Positions 11,779 through 23,800 of a stretch of 64,000 nt of DNA are shown here, piece after piece. Below the pieces are notes generated by a model. That model did no database searches, was not told the origin of the DNA, and saw only the letters and a list, made by a program, of their open reading frames with translations. Position numbers and translations under genes: made by a program. Within the stretch, counting starts at the first letter, position 1. Each line of letters opens with the position of its first letter. Source of the stretch: Deroplatys truncata (taxonomy: Eukaryota; Arthropoda; Insecta; Mantodea; Mantidae); the NCBI GenBank assembly GCA_030765065.1, contig CM060985.1, positions 6,944,001 through 7,008,000 on the forward strand, written 5' to 3'.

Positions 11779-12854
11779 CCATGAAAACTGACACATTAAA
11801 TCCAGGTATGTCTACGGCATTGGATAATATAACAAGTAACATTCTAACATATTATATTAGAACCATTATTAGATATAGTTAATTCCTCTCCGGCAGAAGG
11901 TACCTTCCCATCTTGCTTAAAGAAAGGTAAAATAATACCATTGTATAAAAAGGGTAATCCTGAAGACATAAACAATTACCGTCCCATTACTATCACATCT
12001 GCATTATCGAAAATCTTAGAGAAAGTGTTCCTAAATAGACTAATAAATTTTATTAATAAACATAAATTACTAACTGATATACAATATGGTTTTCAAAGAA
12101 ATAAGTAGACAAAGGATGCAATAACGAAGACATTAAATAGTGTTGATAATGAACTGAATAATAGAGAGAGGGTTGTAGGACTCTCTCTTGATCTCTCTAA
12201 GGCATTCGATTGCGTCGATCAACAGTTATTACTAAGTAAGTTAGAAAACTATGGAATTACAGGAGTTGCTGGTAAATGGATAGAGTCATTTTTGATAGAT
12301 AGAAAACAAGGAACAGAAATCAGAACAGCCAATAGGAAGAGTAACATAGAATCTGATATGTCCTCTTTACAGACCACCACGTATGGAGTACCACAAGGTT
12401 CAATTCTTGCACCTATATAAACAATTTAAAATACAGGTTATTGAAGTCACACTTGATACCACTATTCTGTTTCAGGGGAAACTATGCAGCAACTTGATAA
12501 TAAATGGAAAATTACTTTCACATCCACAGTAAGACAAACTATTTACTATTTCACTAAATAGAAGCAGTGAAGGTCTAAAACTGGTTTATAGTAGTCAAAC
12601 TATATCCAGAGTTCAAAATACAGGCATTTATATTGACATAATGTTTCATGTCAAAACCATATTAGTGTAACTCATTCTAAACTTAATAAGAGCACATTTT
12701 TGCTACCTCTACAAATGGTGTACTTTGCATTATTTCACTCACATTTAGAATACGGGGCAATGTTATCAAATACATACTTCATGCAGATCTTTCTACTACA
12801 GAAAAGAGTTGTAGCCAGAATAAACAGTTTGAGTTTAACATTCTACCACTATTT

Positions 12855-12893
<39 letters not shown>

Positions 12894-13430
12894 TATGTTA
12901 TTATGGATGTTAACCACTCTAGTGAAGCCCCTCAATTAAACAAACTTGTACACAGACATTTTACTCCAAGTCAAAATTATTTTTATGAATTCATACAGGG
13001 GTACTTTTGGAAATAAAACTATCATCCATGCAGGTTCTAAATTCTTTAACTCACTGCCAACGGATTTAAAGAGAATATATGATACAAATCATTTTAAAAA
13101 GACACTCAAAAAGCATTTATTAATGCACTGCTTTTATAACTCGCAAGAGTGTTTAAATCACAGCACAAATATTCTTTAATATGCTAACTTGGTAGCATCT
13201 ACATTCTATAGCTCTTGTTATTCTTGTGTGTTAATATTTAAAAATTGTATAAGTAATAAGTGTTCTGTGTATATAATTTATTTTTACCATCGGCATTGTA
13301 CTAGTAATGATGGCTACTGTTAACTTGTATATATTATGATTACTGTATTATTATAATTAACACTTTGACATGATCTACAATAACACCGTTTTACTTTGTG
13401 TATTGTATGATTGAAAATAAATAAATAAAC
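11779..13430 (+). pseudogene. LINE reverse transcriptase and 3' end (Jockey/CR1-like)
   Basis: RT blocks are clear: PLYKKGNPEDINNYRPITIT near 11.94-11.99 kb, then an FDCVDQQLLLSKLENYGI-type finger/palm block, then TTYGVPQGSILAP near 12.38-12.41 kb. The catalytic YADD block is deleted after 12420. The thumb region resumes near 12.65 kb (VYFALFHSHLEYG). The C-terminal tail is at 12946-13179 (SKFFNSLPTDLKRIYD...HFKKTLKKHLL). An AAAT-rich 3' tail lies at about 13415-13430. There are several stops and frameshifts. Confidence 0.75.
12861..12890. repeat. (TA)n microsatellite inside the LINE remnant
   Basis: About 15 TA dinucleotides immediately after a GTGTG stretch. Confidence 0.95.
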
Positions 13431-13799
13431 AAAGCAAGCTAACAGGAATGTGCTCTGGTGGAATCAAGACTTTGCAAGTAAAAGGAAGAAAATTAGCAGA
13501 TTGTGCAAAACAAACCAAACAATGGACTGCTTACAGCAATCATTGATAGAGGCAGCACTGTGAAGATAGAATGTGCTGGACTTCAGAAGGCTCTTAGAAA
13601 AGACCCACAAAGCTTTATTACCACTCTCCAATTACAAAACAAAGGAGACAATGGAAGAACTTCAAGTTCACTTTCCTGGACTCATTATACTTGATGAACC
13701 TGAGGGAGAATGGGACTGAAGCTCTGCGAAATCACCAAGGAAGTCATCAAATATGAAAAATTAAAATGGGCAGTGTTCTCATTTGAAGCAGTATGTTTT

Positions 13800-14470
13800 G
13801 AGTAGTAAAATCAAATTCAGATCATAGGGAGAATAAATATCAATAACAGTAAGGATAGTGTTCAATAAAACTAGAAAGCGAATGTTACTGTAAGTGGAAA
13901 TAAGGGTTGAGAGAGACAAGGCCATCAGTGGCCGGAAACGGGTAGTTTTTCCCTCTATTGTTAAGTGTCCCGTTAGGTTGCTGGAACGCAGAGGTGTAGA
14001 AAAGGGTCAATGTTCGCCAAAAGCCAGATAGCCTTAGGCATCCAATGAAAGAAGCTAGAAATCAGGTGATAGTGGAATGGGGAGATATAGAACGTTTGAA
14101 ATAGAGAAACAGGAGATTTTAGAATACACACTTGGCTGTGGTTGTTCCTGGGAGATGTTTGTTAGAACGTGTGTCGGCGGATAGGTGCGATGATATGAAG
14201 TGTCACAAATAGGAAATGCGCGTGTGTGTGTCGAAGTAATAGCAGGAATCAAATGTTAAAACGGTGACGGTAAATAAACGAACAGGAAAACAAACAGTCG
14301 TATTCACCACTAACCCGAGATCCAAGATCCATGCAAAGAACCCTGAGCTAGTACTGACCCCCCGGGACCATTCCTACAAATCCTGTACCGTAAAATAGCC
14401 ACATACCACCGCAAATTGTCGCCCTAACGTGGGGCCCACAATCAACAAGATTCAAAGACTACTGCACATT
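13800..14470. other. Unidentified insertion within the RNase H LINE
   Basis: The LINE protein reads through to FSFEAV at about 13790 and resumes with YKSPGSDG at about 14475; in related LINEs these two parts are nearly adjacent. The roughly 670 bp between has no recognised motif or inverted ends. Confidence 0.4.
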
Positions 14471-15540
14471 CCAATCCTATAAATCTCCAGGAAGTGATGG
14501 AATAATGTCTGTTATACTTCAGCAAGATTTGGACACAAATCCTAAGAGCAAGTTGGCCTCAGGATACATATCAATAAACTGGAGGCACCCAAGGGGGTAT
14601 TTACACCAAAGCCAGGGTGACCCTTGACCCTGGAAAGTCCTTAAAGCCCATCAGTTTAATGTCACTAATTCTCAAAGCTCTTGAAAAGTTAATGGATACT
14701 ATTGTTAATTATAGTATAGAGGGATTTAAACATGGAAGAGCTATGTAAAACGTTTGTGTATCCTGTAAATAAATTATATTGACATGTCCTTTAAATGTAC
14801 TTAAAAAGATGAAAATGGCATATAAGAGGAGTGCCTTGGAATCAGCATGGCTACCAACTGAAACTGGAGAAGACAATTCAGGAGAAGGAAGTGGCCTTTG
14901 ATAACACCTGCTGCAGCAAAGAAACATGGATTCAATTCATACTGAGAGGCACAATAGTTTATACAAGTCCCACGGACAGTAGTCCACCCCTACTGTGGAA
15001 CCTGGTGGTTGTCAAGCAAGTAACCTAGGGCTATGCTCATGATATTGTCATCATAGTTCGAGTCGGCCCTGAATACTGTGACAAAAAGGGTTTAACCATA
15101 AAACAACTATAGTAGCATTTACCAGAGGAACAGACAAAAGGACTAGGATCTCTATATCTCCAAGTAAAGAACTTAAAATATCTGAGGAAGTCAAACACTT
15201 GGGAATCACTTTTGACTCTGAGATGGACGGCAATCGGCTATTCAAGAAAACAACCTTTGAAGTAGTTAGAAGCATGCATGGTACCTGCTCTGATCCATTG
15301 GACCATAACCAGGATAATTGATACATCAATAACCTATGGAACACTGATTTGGTGACCCAAGAACCTTCTCACAGGCTCTCAACTAAATAACAGCATGCAT
15401 GGAGTCATGAAAACAACTCCTACTGCAGAAATGGAGACACTCTTGAACCTGACTCCACTGCATTTAGTTGTAATGAAGAAGGCGAGAATGGACTGTATAG
15501 ACTGCAACTGAGAATTCCTGAAATAGACTGTTACACTATA

Positions 15541-16308
15541 CAAAATGTCACAAAATTAGGTCGACAAACTGTGAGAGCTGATAGATAACATTATTTGGAA
15601 CACTTTTTGTTAAGGCATATTTTTTGCTGTGGTACTTTTAAGTGCTAGAGGAGTTGATGTGATTACTGCCTCCCACCCAATTTGTTTAAATATGACAAAA
15701 TTAACGAGATTACAGTATTGTATTTATCTCAGTAAGGTACATAATCTTAGTCCAAGACACAAAAACACAACATACAAACACCTCAGTTTTCCCATTCAAA
15801 GTAAATATTGGACTGTGGGTCCACCGAGGTGAATACAAACTGCATTGGCACGTCATATTTTGCCATTCACTAAGACACCAGCCATTTCCCTGATTCTGCA
15901 TGCCACAAGTTCCTCTTTAGATTCAACAGGTATGACTTCATGCGTCCCCACAAAAAGAAGTCAAATGGGGTAAGGTCAGGGAACATGTACGTTCCACGTT
16001 GTAAATAAACTAAGGCCTGACTGAGAGTATGTAGTATGCAGCACACGTTCTGGAAAACAATAATGCACAATTTCAAGAAACCTAACATCGAGCTGAGAAA
16101 GTAAACATAGGATAAACATTTGTGTGTTCTGTTTTTGTTCCTTGGACTAAGATACACACTACTGTAACTTGCGTATTTAAACTGTGTGGGAGGGAGTAAT
16201 ACACTTAAACGAAGTACCGCAGCAAAAAATGTGCCTTAACAAAAAGTGTTCCAAATAATGGTATCTATCAGCTCCCAAAGTTTGTGGGTCTAATTTTGAG
16301 ACGTCCTG
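15541..16308 (-). mobile_element. Mariner-type deletion derivative with long inverted ends
   Basis: Ends are TATACAAAATG... and ...CGTCCTGTATA, with TA dinucleotides at 15539-15540 and 16309-16310. Inverted arms of well over 100 bp share GGAACACTTTTTGTTAAGGC. Between them a - strand frame (15870-16157) contains FPDLTPFDFFLWGRMKSYL, the PDLxPxDFFLWG block that precedes the last catalytic Asp of mariner transposases. The N-terminal two-thirds is absent. It sits inside the RNase H LINE. Confidence 0.75.
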
Positions 16309-17559
16309 TATAATTCCAATTACACACTTTATAAAGAACTTGAGCGTCATTATTGATCCTCAACGTTGGATGAAACTCTGGAAACTCCTGAGAAAACTTT
16401 GATGTGGTTTACAGATGGCTCAAAGAATGACTCAGAAACAGGATCCGGCTTAAGACCAAGGTTTTTTCTCTAGGGTGAATATGTTACTGTTTTGAAACAG
16501 AAATGTATACTATTATTGAAAACATACGGACAGATCCTTATCTTCTCTGATGGCCAGGCTGCACTTACGGCTCTAAGTAGCCATAAGGTAACATCACGAT
16601 TGGTTTTAAACTGCCTAAACATGCTCACAAGCTTGGCAGAACAGAATGAGGTTCAACTCATCTGGGTGCCAGGTCATAGTGGCACAGAGGGAAATGAAAA
16701 AGCTTGCAAGACAAGGAGCAGTTTCACAATTTATTGAGCTCTAGGAACATCTCGATGATTAGTCAAAGAGCTATTAAGAACTGGTCCAAAGTAGATCATA
16801 AAACCTGGCTTAAAATTCCAGGAAACAAACATGGTAGAATATTTATTAGAAAACCATGTAAGAAAAGAACTGAAAGCTAACTTAAATGTAACACTTCCGC
16901 TGAGAACAATTATTGCATTTCTCACTGGACATGCTCCTGAGAAACACAATGGGAGTGTTTCAGGGTAACTTAGATTGCAGATTGTGCAACAAAGAAACTG
17001 AAACAGCCCAGCACATTATATGCTCCTGTGAGGCCTTGATTCACAGGAGATATATTGCTTTGGGGAAATGTTTTTAGAACCAGAAGAATTTGAAACCATA
17101 TCTGTTATGAGACTATTCCTTGGTAAAGGATGCAGGCATAATGAATTGGCTTTAAAACGATACAGGTAGCACAATAAACCCAAGGCTGAAGTGCATCTGT
17201 AGCAATGACGGAAATCTGTATTGTATAAGACAAGATTTGGTGTCATGGAATAAACAGCTGTGCTACATAATATTTAATTTAATATCTCCTACCAAACAAT
17301 GATATACTTTCAAAAATAACTTGCATCTCTGTTACACCTTGCATAAACTACTGGTGGTATTAATAATTCAATTTTATGGATAATAAAATATTCATAGTGT
17401 ATAAGATAAATTAATCTTTTGTCACAATGAATTTCAAAACCAGTTATTATACAAACTATGCAAGGTTCTTTTATTTATTTATTATTATTGTTATTTTTTT
17501 TTTTTGCAAAATTATGCTGTAAATACTGCAAAAATATAAAAACTTAAAGAGATGAAACG

Positions 17560-17915
17560 TGAATTCTTTAAAAACTATCACCAATTAAACACCCCTGATA
17601 ATAAGGGGAACTGTAAATAATCGTGCCATAGAAGTTAGAGGAAGAGAATTATTTAATAAATTACCTAGAGAAATAAAGAACATAAACAAGCCAAATGTAA
17701 TGATGAAAACAATAAAGAAATACTTAATAGAAAATTAATTTTATAGTATAGATGAATTTAGACATGGTAAAGCAACGTAAAATGAAAATGATATTTAAGG
17801 TAAACTTAATGTACATGCAATGTAAAATTATAAGCTGTACTTGTTAAATTATTTTATATTTGTAATTGGACATGTCCTTTAAATGTATTTAAAAGGATGA
17901 TAATAAATAAAAATA
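17560..17915 (+). pseudogene. LINE 3' end (Jockey/CR1-like)
   Basis: Degenerate frame reading RGRELFNKLPREIKNINK and a K-rich helix ending near FYSIDEF, the usual C-terminus of this LINE group. It is followed by GGACATGTCCTTTAAATG and an AATAAA-rich tail. The block at 14.71-14.83 kb carries the same GGACATGTCCTTTAAATGTA and tail, so it is another copy of this 3' UTR. Confidence 0.6.
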
Positions 17916-17964
17916 AATAAACCGAGTCTACTGTATGTCTAGAGAAATTTACAGAAATGTTCAT

Positions 17965-18240
17965 TTCTATTTACGAGGGGGGTATAAAAAAGTAATCATA
18001 GTAATTTTTTTCTGTGTAGTACATACGCTGAAATTCAGCAATCATGGCAACGGAGAGATCCGGTGCTGTGATATGCGCGATGTTGCCTTCAGTTTGTCAG
18101 AGGGAGCCATTGTGTAAACTCAACTTTCTAGACAAGCTGATGAGAGCTCATTACATTCGGGAAACAAAACAAAGTGCACAATGGAAACATCCTTTCAGCC
18201 CAAGGCCAAAAAAAAGATAGGTGAAACAAAGTGGTGCACC
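17965..18240 (+). pseudogene. Mariner transposase fragment
   Basis: Starts with ACGAGGGGGGTATAAAAAAG, which looks like a mariner end. About 180 bp later it encodes RETKQSAQWKHPFSPRPKK, matching the ETKxQSxxWxHxxSPxPKK block of mariner transposases that lies between the first and second catalytic Asp. A stop follows immediately. N- and C-terminal parts are lost. Confidence 0.5.
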
Positions 18241-19546
18241 TTATGTCTTTTATATCACATGGTTCGTAAACACTGTAAAATACTACAGTAACATCTTTAA
18301 AAGACCACTCATGAGGAAAATGGCCACAAAGAGACCACAACTTGCTAGCAACATAACAGATAATCTCTCAACTAGGCATTGAAGTCATGCCCCACCCATC
18401 ATATTCACAACCTTGCAACCTGTAACTTCCACCTGTTCCCACAATTGAAAAAAACACTTTGTGAGTGCCATTTTCAAACAGAAAATACCAACTAAATAGT
18501 GGCATTTTGGGTATACTGAACAGGATGTCAAACAAGGGCTTCTCTGAATGTTCTGAAAAGGAGGAGAGTATTTCCAAAGTTTGTAATAAAAAAATTCATA
18601 CTGTCCAAACAATAAAAGTTTTCGTGCTATTTTTTACACACCCATTACTTGTTGCATTTTGTACAATACAAGGTACAAAATATGAGGCACACACCCAGGT
18701 ATAAGTGGCCTTTTGAGCAGAATGCATGTTTATTCTGATGAAAAGTTTGAGTGAGGTACTGCTGATGTACACCATTGTTCTTGCTCTAAGCCCTTTCTCA
18801 GCAAGTACTTTCAACTTTTCCATGAATGTAGTGTTCATCGATGGGATGATAAACCAAAACTGAGCGGCAAACTCAATCAACAAACACGTTTTTCCTATTA
18901 AGACAACATTAAATTTAATTTCAAATAATGCACTGCTATTTTATTTCTTAAATTTGATTGCTGAAAATAGTAAAAAGGGCTCATAACAAGCAGTTAAACT
19001 ATTTTTTTCTTTCTTTAATGTTTGAAATATATTTGAAGTATTATTTTGTCTGAACAATTCAAATAAAATAAAATAATGTAACTAATAAGCGCCACAATAT
19101 GCTAAACAAATACACATAGAGAAATAATGGAAACAAATATTCAGTTGCATTTTCCTTAAAAAAAAATGTTTCCCCCCCCCCTTTCTTTCTTATGTGTCCC
19201 TTTTAGTTGACTGCCTCACTAAAGCAAAAGGCTAGTTGCAAATAGAGCAGCATGCTCATTGGAGCCTTCTTGTAAATAAATAGAATGTCCAGCAGTAGGA
19301 CACTGAGATCATTTACAATACTACTTGTCCGAACTCCAATCAGCATTATTTATACAGCTGGACCTAAACCATTTTCATCCTTGTTGCTATATATTTTACC
19401 TAGTTGGTATATTAAACAAGCTATTTCATATTTAACCTTCTTTTATCACTAAACAAACACAAACTTTGCAATATTTTGTTTAACTACAATCTGTGCCACT
19501 ATGAAGTGCGTGAGAAATGTGTTCAGATGTAATCTATGTGACTTAC
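18241..19546. other. Non-coding DNA, probably MYBBP1A intron 2
   Basis: Lies downstream (on the - strand) of the second MYBBP1A exon. Short open frames on both strands have no recognised domain. A C10 tract at about 19172-19181 is the only notable composition feature. No further MYBBP1A exon was identified here or further left. Confidence 0.45.
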
Positions 19547-19741
19547 ACTCTTTGAACTGCTGGAAATATGAAGTTCCTTCTGAACAGCATTTAGAACAAT
19601 GTCTGGAAGTACAGCTGGGAATGTGGACATAAGTCCAACAAGAGTTGAGAAGTATCCAGCTCTCGAACTGGCACGTGAAGATGCCACTCCTCGTACTAGC
19701 CTTTCTAGTGCATATTGCAATTCAGGACCCAAACCACTTTC
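19547..19741 (-). CDS. MYBBP1A: MYBBP1A coding exon 2
   Basis: Acceptor TTTGTTTCCAG lies just before 19741 and donor GTAAGT is the complement of 19546-19541. The 195 bases keep phase 0 and encode ESGLGPELQYALERL through HISSSSKS. Confidence 0.85.
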
Positions 19742-20626
19742 CTGGAAACAAAAACATTTCTCAGAAAATGAACTCCATACATTTAAATCATACACAGTTT
19801 TTCGACAATCTGCTCTTAGTTCTCTTCCTTGGTGATGAAAATGATGTTATATGTCCAACAGACGAATATTTAATGCCGCCAAAGCCGGTAAGATACTCAG
19901 CCTCAAGGCATAGCCAAGAGATTTGAGGGCCCTCAGCCTCAAAGCGTAGCTGAGGGATGTTTTTTTAGAAGGAAAGGAGAGTAGCAGTTGCAACCATTTT
20001 CAACAAAGATTTGCCCATTTTTTTTCTAGCTACTTTAAGCTAAAAAGCACTACATCTTGGAAAATTAAATTTTCTTGTATTTACTATTAACTTTGGTTGG
20101 CACCAGCATACAAGGAAAAGTTTGATAACGTTGTTGAAACAGAGGTTTAGGGACATCAGGAGTTCTAACTTCTTCGTTCAAACTATGAATCAGTAATGAC
20201 TATAAGACTACTTTGCGACGCAATTATTTCCGTATCGCTACTTGTTTTTAAGAACGCTAACTTCTTGATCTACGGCATTAACTACTTAACCTCTACATCA
20301 TGCGATACATACCGTGTTTTTATTGAAAGTACAGAAGATTTTCAACACAACTGCTGAATTTTTAAAACATGTATTTGTTCTTTGTTTATTACCTTCTAAA
20401 TCGGCAAAAAGTATATTTAATTTAGCTTTACTATCTAATTAAATAAAGTGTATCATACCTGATGACTTAACTGTTTCTGGTGTAGATGCTCTAGTAGTTT
20501 TACTCCTGCTTCAATTCTAGCTTTTTCATTATTTTTACTTAGTGCTGTAAACGAATCTAATATAGTGGCATGCATTTTTCGTTTTGGTGCATTAGAATTT
20601 AACATGTGGTCCTTGCTTGCATCCAT
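19547..20626 (-). CDS. MYBBP1A: Myb-binding protein 1A / DNA polymerase V family, 5' end of gene
   Basis: Two coding exons join in phase 0: 20626-20459 (56 codons) and 19741-19547 (65 codons). The product starts MDASKDHMLNSNAPKRK, has a helical ILDSFTAL...EAGVKLLEHL segment, then YALERLVRGVASSRASSRAG and FSTLVGLMSTFP. This matches the N-terminal helical-repeat region of MYBBP1A, including its YALKRLIxGLGxxRExAR block. The human protein is over 1,300 residues, so most of this gene lies elsewhere. MYBBP1A/Pol5 is a nucleolar protein tied to rRNA transcription and ribosome biogenesis (family knowledge). It is divergent with eIF4H. A missing third exon to the left is the main uncertainty. Confidence 0.82.
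20459..20626 (-). CDS. MYBBP1A: MYBBP1A coding exon 1
   Basis: ATG at 20626-20624, 168 bases, ends in frame at CAG before the donor GTATGA (complement of 20458-20453). The start is chosen because it is the first ATG in this frame and the upstream 220 bp run into the eIF4H start. Confidence 0.85.
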
Positions 20627-20846
20627 TTTGCCAGGCTAAACTAACCGATCGTATATTGTTATCGAAACTTGGTTGCTTCTTGCCAAAATTTGCAGTCTGT
20701 GAGGCCCTCTTCAAATAAACAAAATTTATTGTCGTATAAAGTAAGATTTCATGCCGTATTAACCTGCCCCTAACGTGTCCAGTGTTTCCTTTATTCTGCT
20801 ATATCGGTATCAGTTGTACGTTCCTGGGAGGTTCGTCGCATCCAAC
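20627..20846. promoter_or_regulatory. Candidate bidirectional promoter, MYBBP1A / eIF4H
   Basis: 220 bp separate the two divergent start codons, so both 5' UTRs and promoters must lie in or near this span unless there are upstream non-coding exons. No TATA box is obvious in the right place. A pyrimidine-rich TTTCCTTTATTCT at 20785-20797 resembles the TCT initiator of translation-related genes on the eIF4H side. TTATCGAAA near 20658 is a partial match to the DRE core. Transcription start sites are inferred, not seen. Confidence 0.6.
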
Positions 20847-20884
20847 ATGGCTGGACGTGGTAGATATGATGATCGCGATAATAG
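20847..20884 (+). CDS. eIF4H: eIF4H coding exon 1 (GC donor)
   Basis: ATGGCTGGACGTGG... 12 codons plus 2 bases. Ends AATAG before GCAAGT, the classic GC donor consensus. The nearby GTAAAC donor (3 codon-bases later) would leave phase 0 and throw exon 2 out of the RRM frame, so the GC donor is the one that fits. Confidence 0.8.
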
Positions 20885-23800
20885 GCAAGTAAACAACTTA
20901 TGTAGCTAAATAGCATTAATATTTTTATAAATTTCTTCATTAAGAACCTTATAATTTTAGTAACTCTGTTTTATGCATTTAGCAAGAGAGAATAATAAGT
21001 AAGTTCGCGTGTGAGGTTAAGAGAAAGGAGGAGGCGGCAAGTGTGTTTTATAGGAAGCAGATTTTGTTTGTCTATGAACTTGTAAATCATAACAACATTT
21101 CTAACCTACAGAGATTATGGTGGAGGAGGAGGAGGAGGTGGGAGACGCAGCAGGGTTTTACCTACAGAACCTCCGTATACAGCGTATGTGGGAAACCTGC
21201 CCCAAGGAATCGTCCAAGGAGATGTTGAAAGAATATTCACAAATTCGAAGGAAATCCAGGTAGAGGGAAGCATAGTTTATGCACTGCAGTCTCATAAGGT
21301 ACCCCTTGTTATCCTCACGTATTGTTTTAACATTTATTTTTGTTTTTTTTTCCTTCCACAAGGTGAAAAGCATTCGTCTAGTGCGGGACAGAGAAACTGA
21401 CAAATTTAAGGGTTTCTGCTATGTTGAATTTGAAGATATTAAACACTTAGAACAGGCCCTGGACATGGATGGTCACATTATCGTTGAAGGTCAAGTTATC
21501 AGAATTGATGTTGCAGAAGGAAAGCGTGACAGAGGTCGCTCACGAGGTTTGTAATTTTTAAATAGAATTTATTCAAAGGCTGAAACAAGATGTGTTGCTT
21601 AATTAATGAGTTTCAGTATCTGCAAACTCATCTATTTGGAATTCTGTTTGCAAAATGTACAAGCAGCAAGGTAATTTTAATGTGATGTCATAACTGGTTT
21701 TTTACGCCACACCATCTAAACATAAAGTGCAATTGAAATATAGTTACGTGCACATTTGTGTAATATGCAACAGAAGATGATGCTCCTTGTGCCTCATACA
21801 GAGAGAGTTCCAAAGGAATTATATGGAATAAATTAAGCCAAAAATTCTATTTAAACTTGATAATAATGTTACAACTTCTTCTGGTTAAATGCTAACTTAT
21901 CATTTTCCATAGGTGGATTCCGAGGAGGACGAAATGAGAGAGGATTCGATGATTTTGGAGGAGGTAGGTATTTTAAGTGAAAGAAATTAGCTAAAGGTCT
22001 TTTAATTTAAAGTAATATTGATGATTAAACTAGCTTGAGGAGAATGTAAAATGAAAATGGAGAAAAATGAAGTTCAATGCTTGTTTTATATTGGTGTTGT
22101 ATAATAACATCAAAGAAATAAAACAGCACATAACCTAACTTTGTTGCCAAAGTAAAATTAACATGGACTTGAAATTGTGAAACAATGCACTAACATTGGT
22201 AATATTTAATTTATGAATATTTCTGGAAATAAAAATAATAAAATTGTTATGTTTTAGGAGGTGTATATATATATTATTTTGGGTAATCTCAGAAACTACT
22301 AAACTGGTTTTAATAATTCTTTCACCATTGAAAAGCACTGTTCATTCTGATGGAGATAAGGTGTAAGCCAGCTTCTAATTTCAACCCCTAAATGCCCAGA
22401 AATTATATATAAGGCCTGGATATTAGAATACAAACATTTTGGACTCGTAAAAGAACATTCTTATGAAGAAAGCTTTGACTTATCGTTGAGAATGCCATGG
22501 AGTATAAAATATTTGTTGTTACTCCACAGAAAATGTGTGTAAAAATAAGACAAATGTGGATATTTCATTTCAAGCAATATACATAGATGGTCATGATTTA
22601 GCAACTAAAAACAATCGGATCGCTTATAACTATATGAAATGCATGCACGACTTAAATAAATTATATATAAGAAATTTTTGTTGTACATGTTCATTATTAC
22701 TATACCCCCGCCGCTGTATCTTTGCATTTGACAGTTCGTGTGGCTTCGCGTAAGGTTGGCTACATTGTGGTTGCTACGTTGCCAGAGTGGCTAGTAAACA
22801 ACAACAGCTGATTGTTCTCCTTTCTATTGTCTAAGCCGCATACAAAAAGTGTACATAAGTAGCGAACGTCAATGAATAATAACTATTTCGTATTAGTATT
22901 GTTAATTGAAAATAACTTTGCATAAACATTGCAGCATATGCAGAATAAATTACGCACTTTTGACAATATAGAAACAAAATAATACAAACTTCCTGCTACA
23001 ATGAGGAGAAATAAAACAAATCATAAGCATGCCATAACAAAGTTATTTTCACTCCCGCATTAAAAACTGCAATGGCTCAATTCCATCCAAATCCCTGTTG
23101 TCGTCATCATCATCATCTTCACCAAGGCATATCATCACTAATATCACTTCACAGTCACTAATAATTCCGTCTATTTCTTATGCTTTTCGTATTAGCTTAT
23201 TCACATGATCTACTTTCTTCTTCCACGAACCGTAGCCTTGTGAATAACAGTTCTTGTGCTTAGTCAAAGAGCTGCTGCAGTTCGTTGTACAACTTTATCA
23301 GCAGAAGTAGAGGAATTGCCATGAAGCTTCACGTACTCCTTTTCCTGTTCAAAGAATTCTCGGGTTCTCCTTAATAGTTCCAATGCCTGACTATTAAGTG
23401 GCACACCTCGGCGCAAAGGATTTTTCACTTCGTGAATCATCACTCGGCAATCGGCGTCGTTTTTCAGACATCGTCGCACTTAAGTTTTGTTTAAATAAAT
23501 AATATGAATGAAATATATATATATATATAAACGAACAATAACAAAACTATCAAACAATAACCACAAATATAAAGAACAATGAACAATATGTAGCTTGCAA
23601 AGAACAACTCAACGCTCGTGCTAGAGATTCACAAACTGAAGCACGTGGTTGGAAATAGTTACATCCGGCAACAGAGCCGATTCTAGTTCCGGTTCCGCTT
23701 TATCATCGACCATCCGGAATGCTGCCTTGTGATTGGCTTAGGAAGTCAAACTGTTGAAGCTTTTCATCTGTTTTCTTTGAGTGTACCAACTTAAACGCAA

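Larger units (their letters stand above)
13440..17270 (+). pseudogene. Decayed LINE with RT and RNase H, interrupted twice
   Basis: Pre-RT segment at 13.44-13.79 kb (NVLWWNQDFASKRKKISRL, then HFPGLIILDEPEGEW). RT start at about 14.475 kb (YKSPGSDGIMSVILQQ). RNase H at 16.40-16.73 kb (FTDGSK, IFSDGQAALTAL, WVPGHSGTEGNEKA), then a C-terminal Cys/His motif (CNKETETAQHIICSC) near 16.98 kb. The RNase H domain places it in the I/R1/LOA-type group. Interruptions are 13.80-14.47 kb (unidentified), about 14.71-14.83 kb (another LINE 3' end) and 15541-16308 (mariner derivative). Many stops; not functional. Confidence 0.7.

Noticed and set aside
18368-18883. Overlapping - strand frames as a further MYBBP1A exon
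   Set aside because: No similarity to the helical region that follows in MYBBP1A, and no matching phase-0 splice sites.
21158-21403. - strand frame opposite eIF4H exons 2-3
   Set aside because: Antisense of the RRM coding exons with no independent support.
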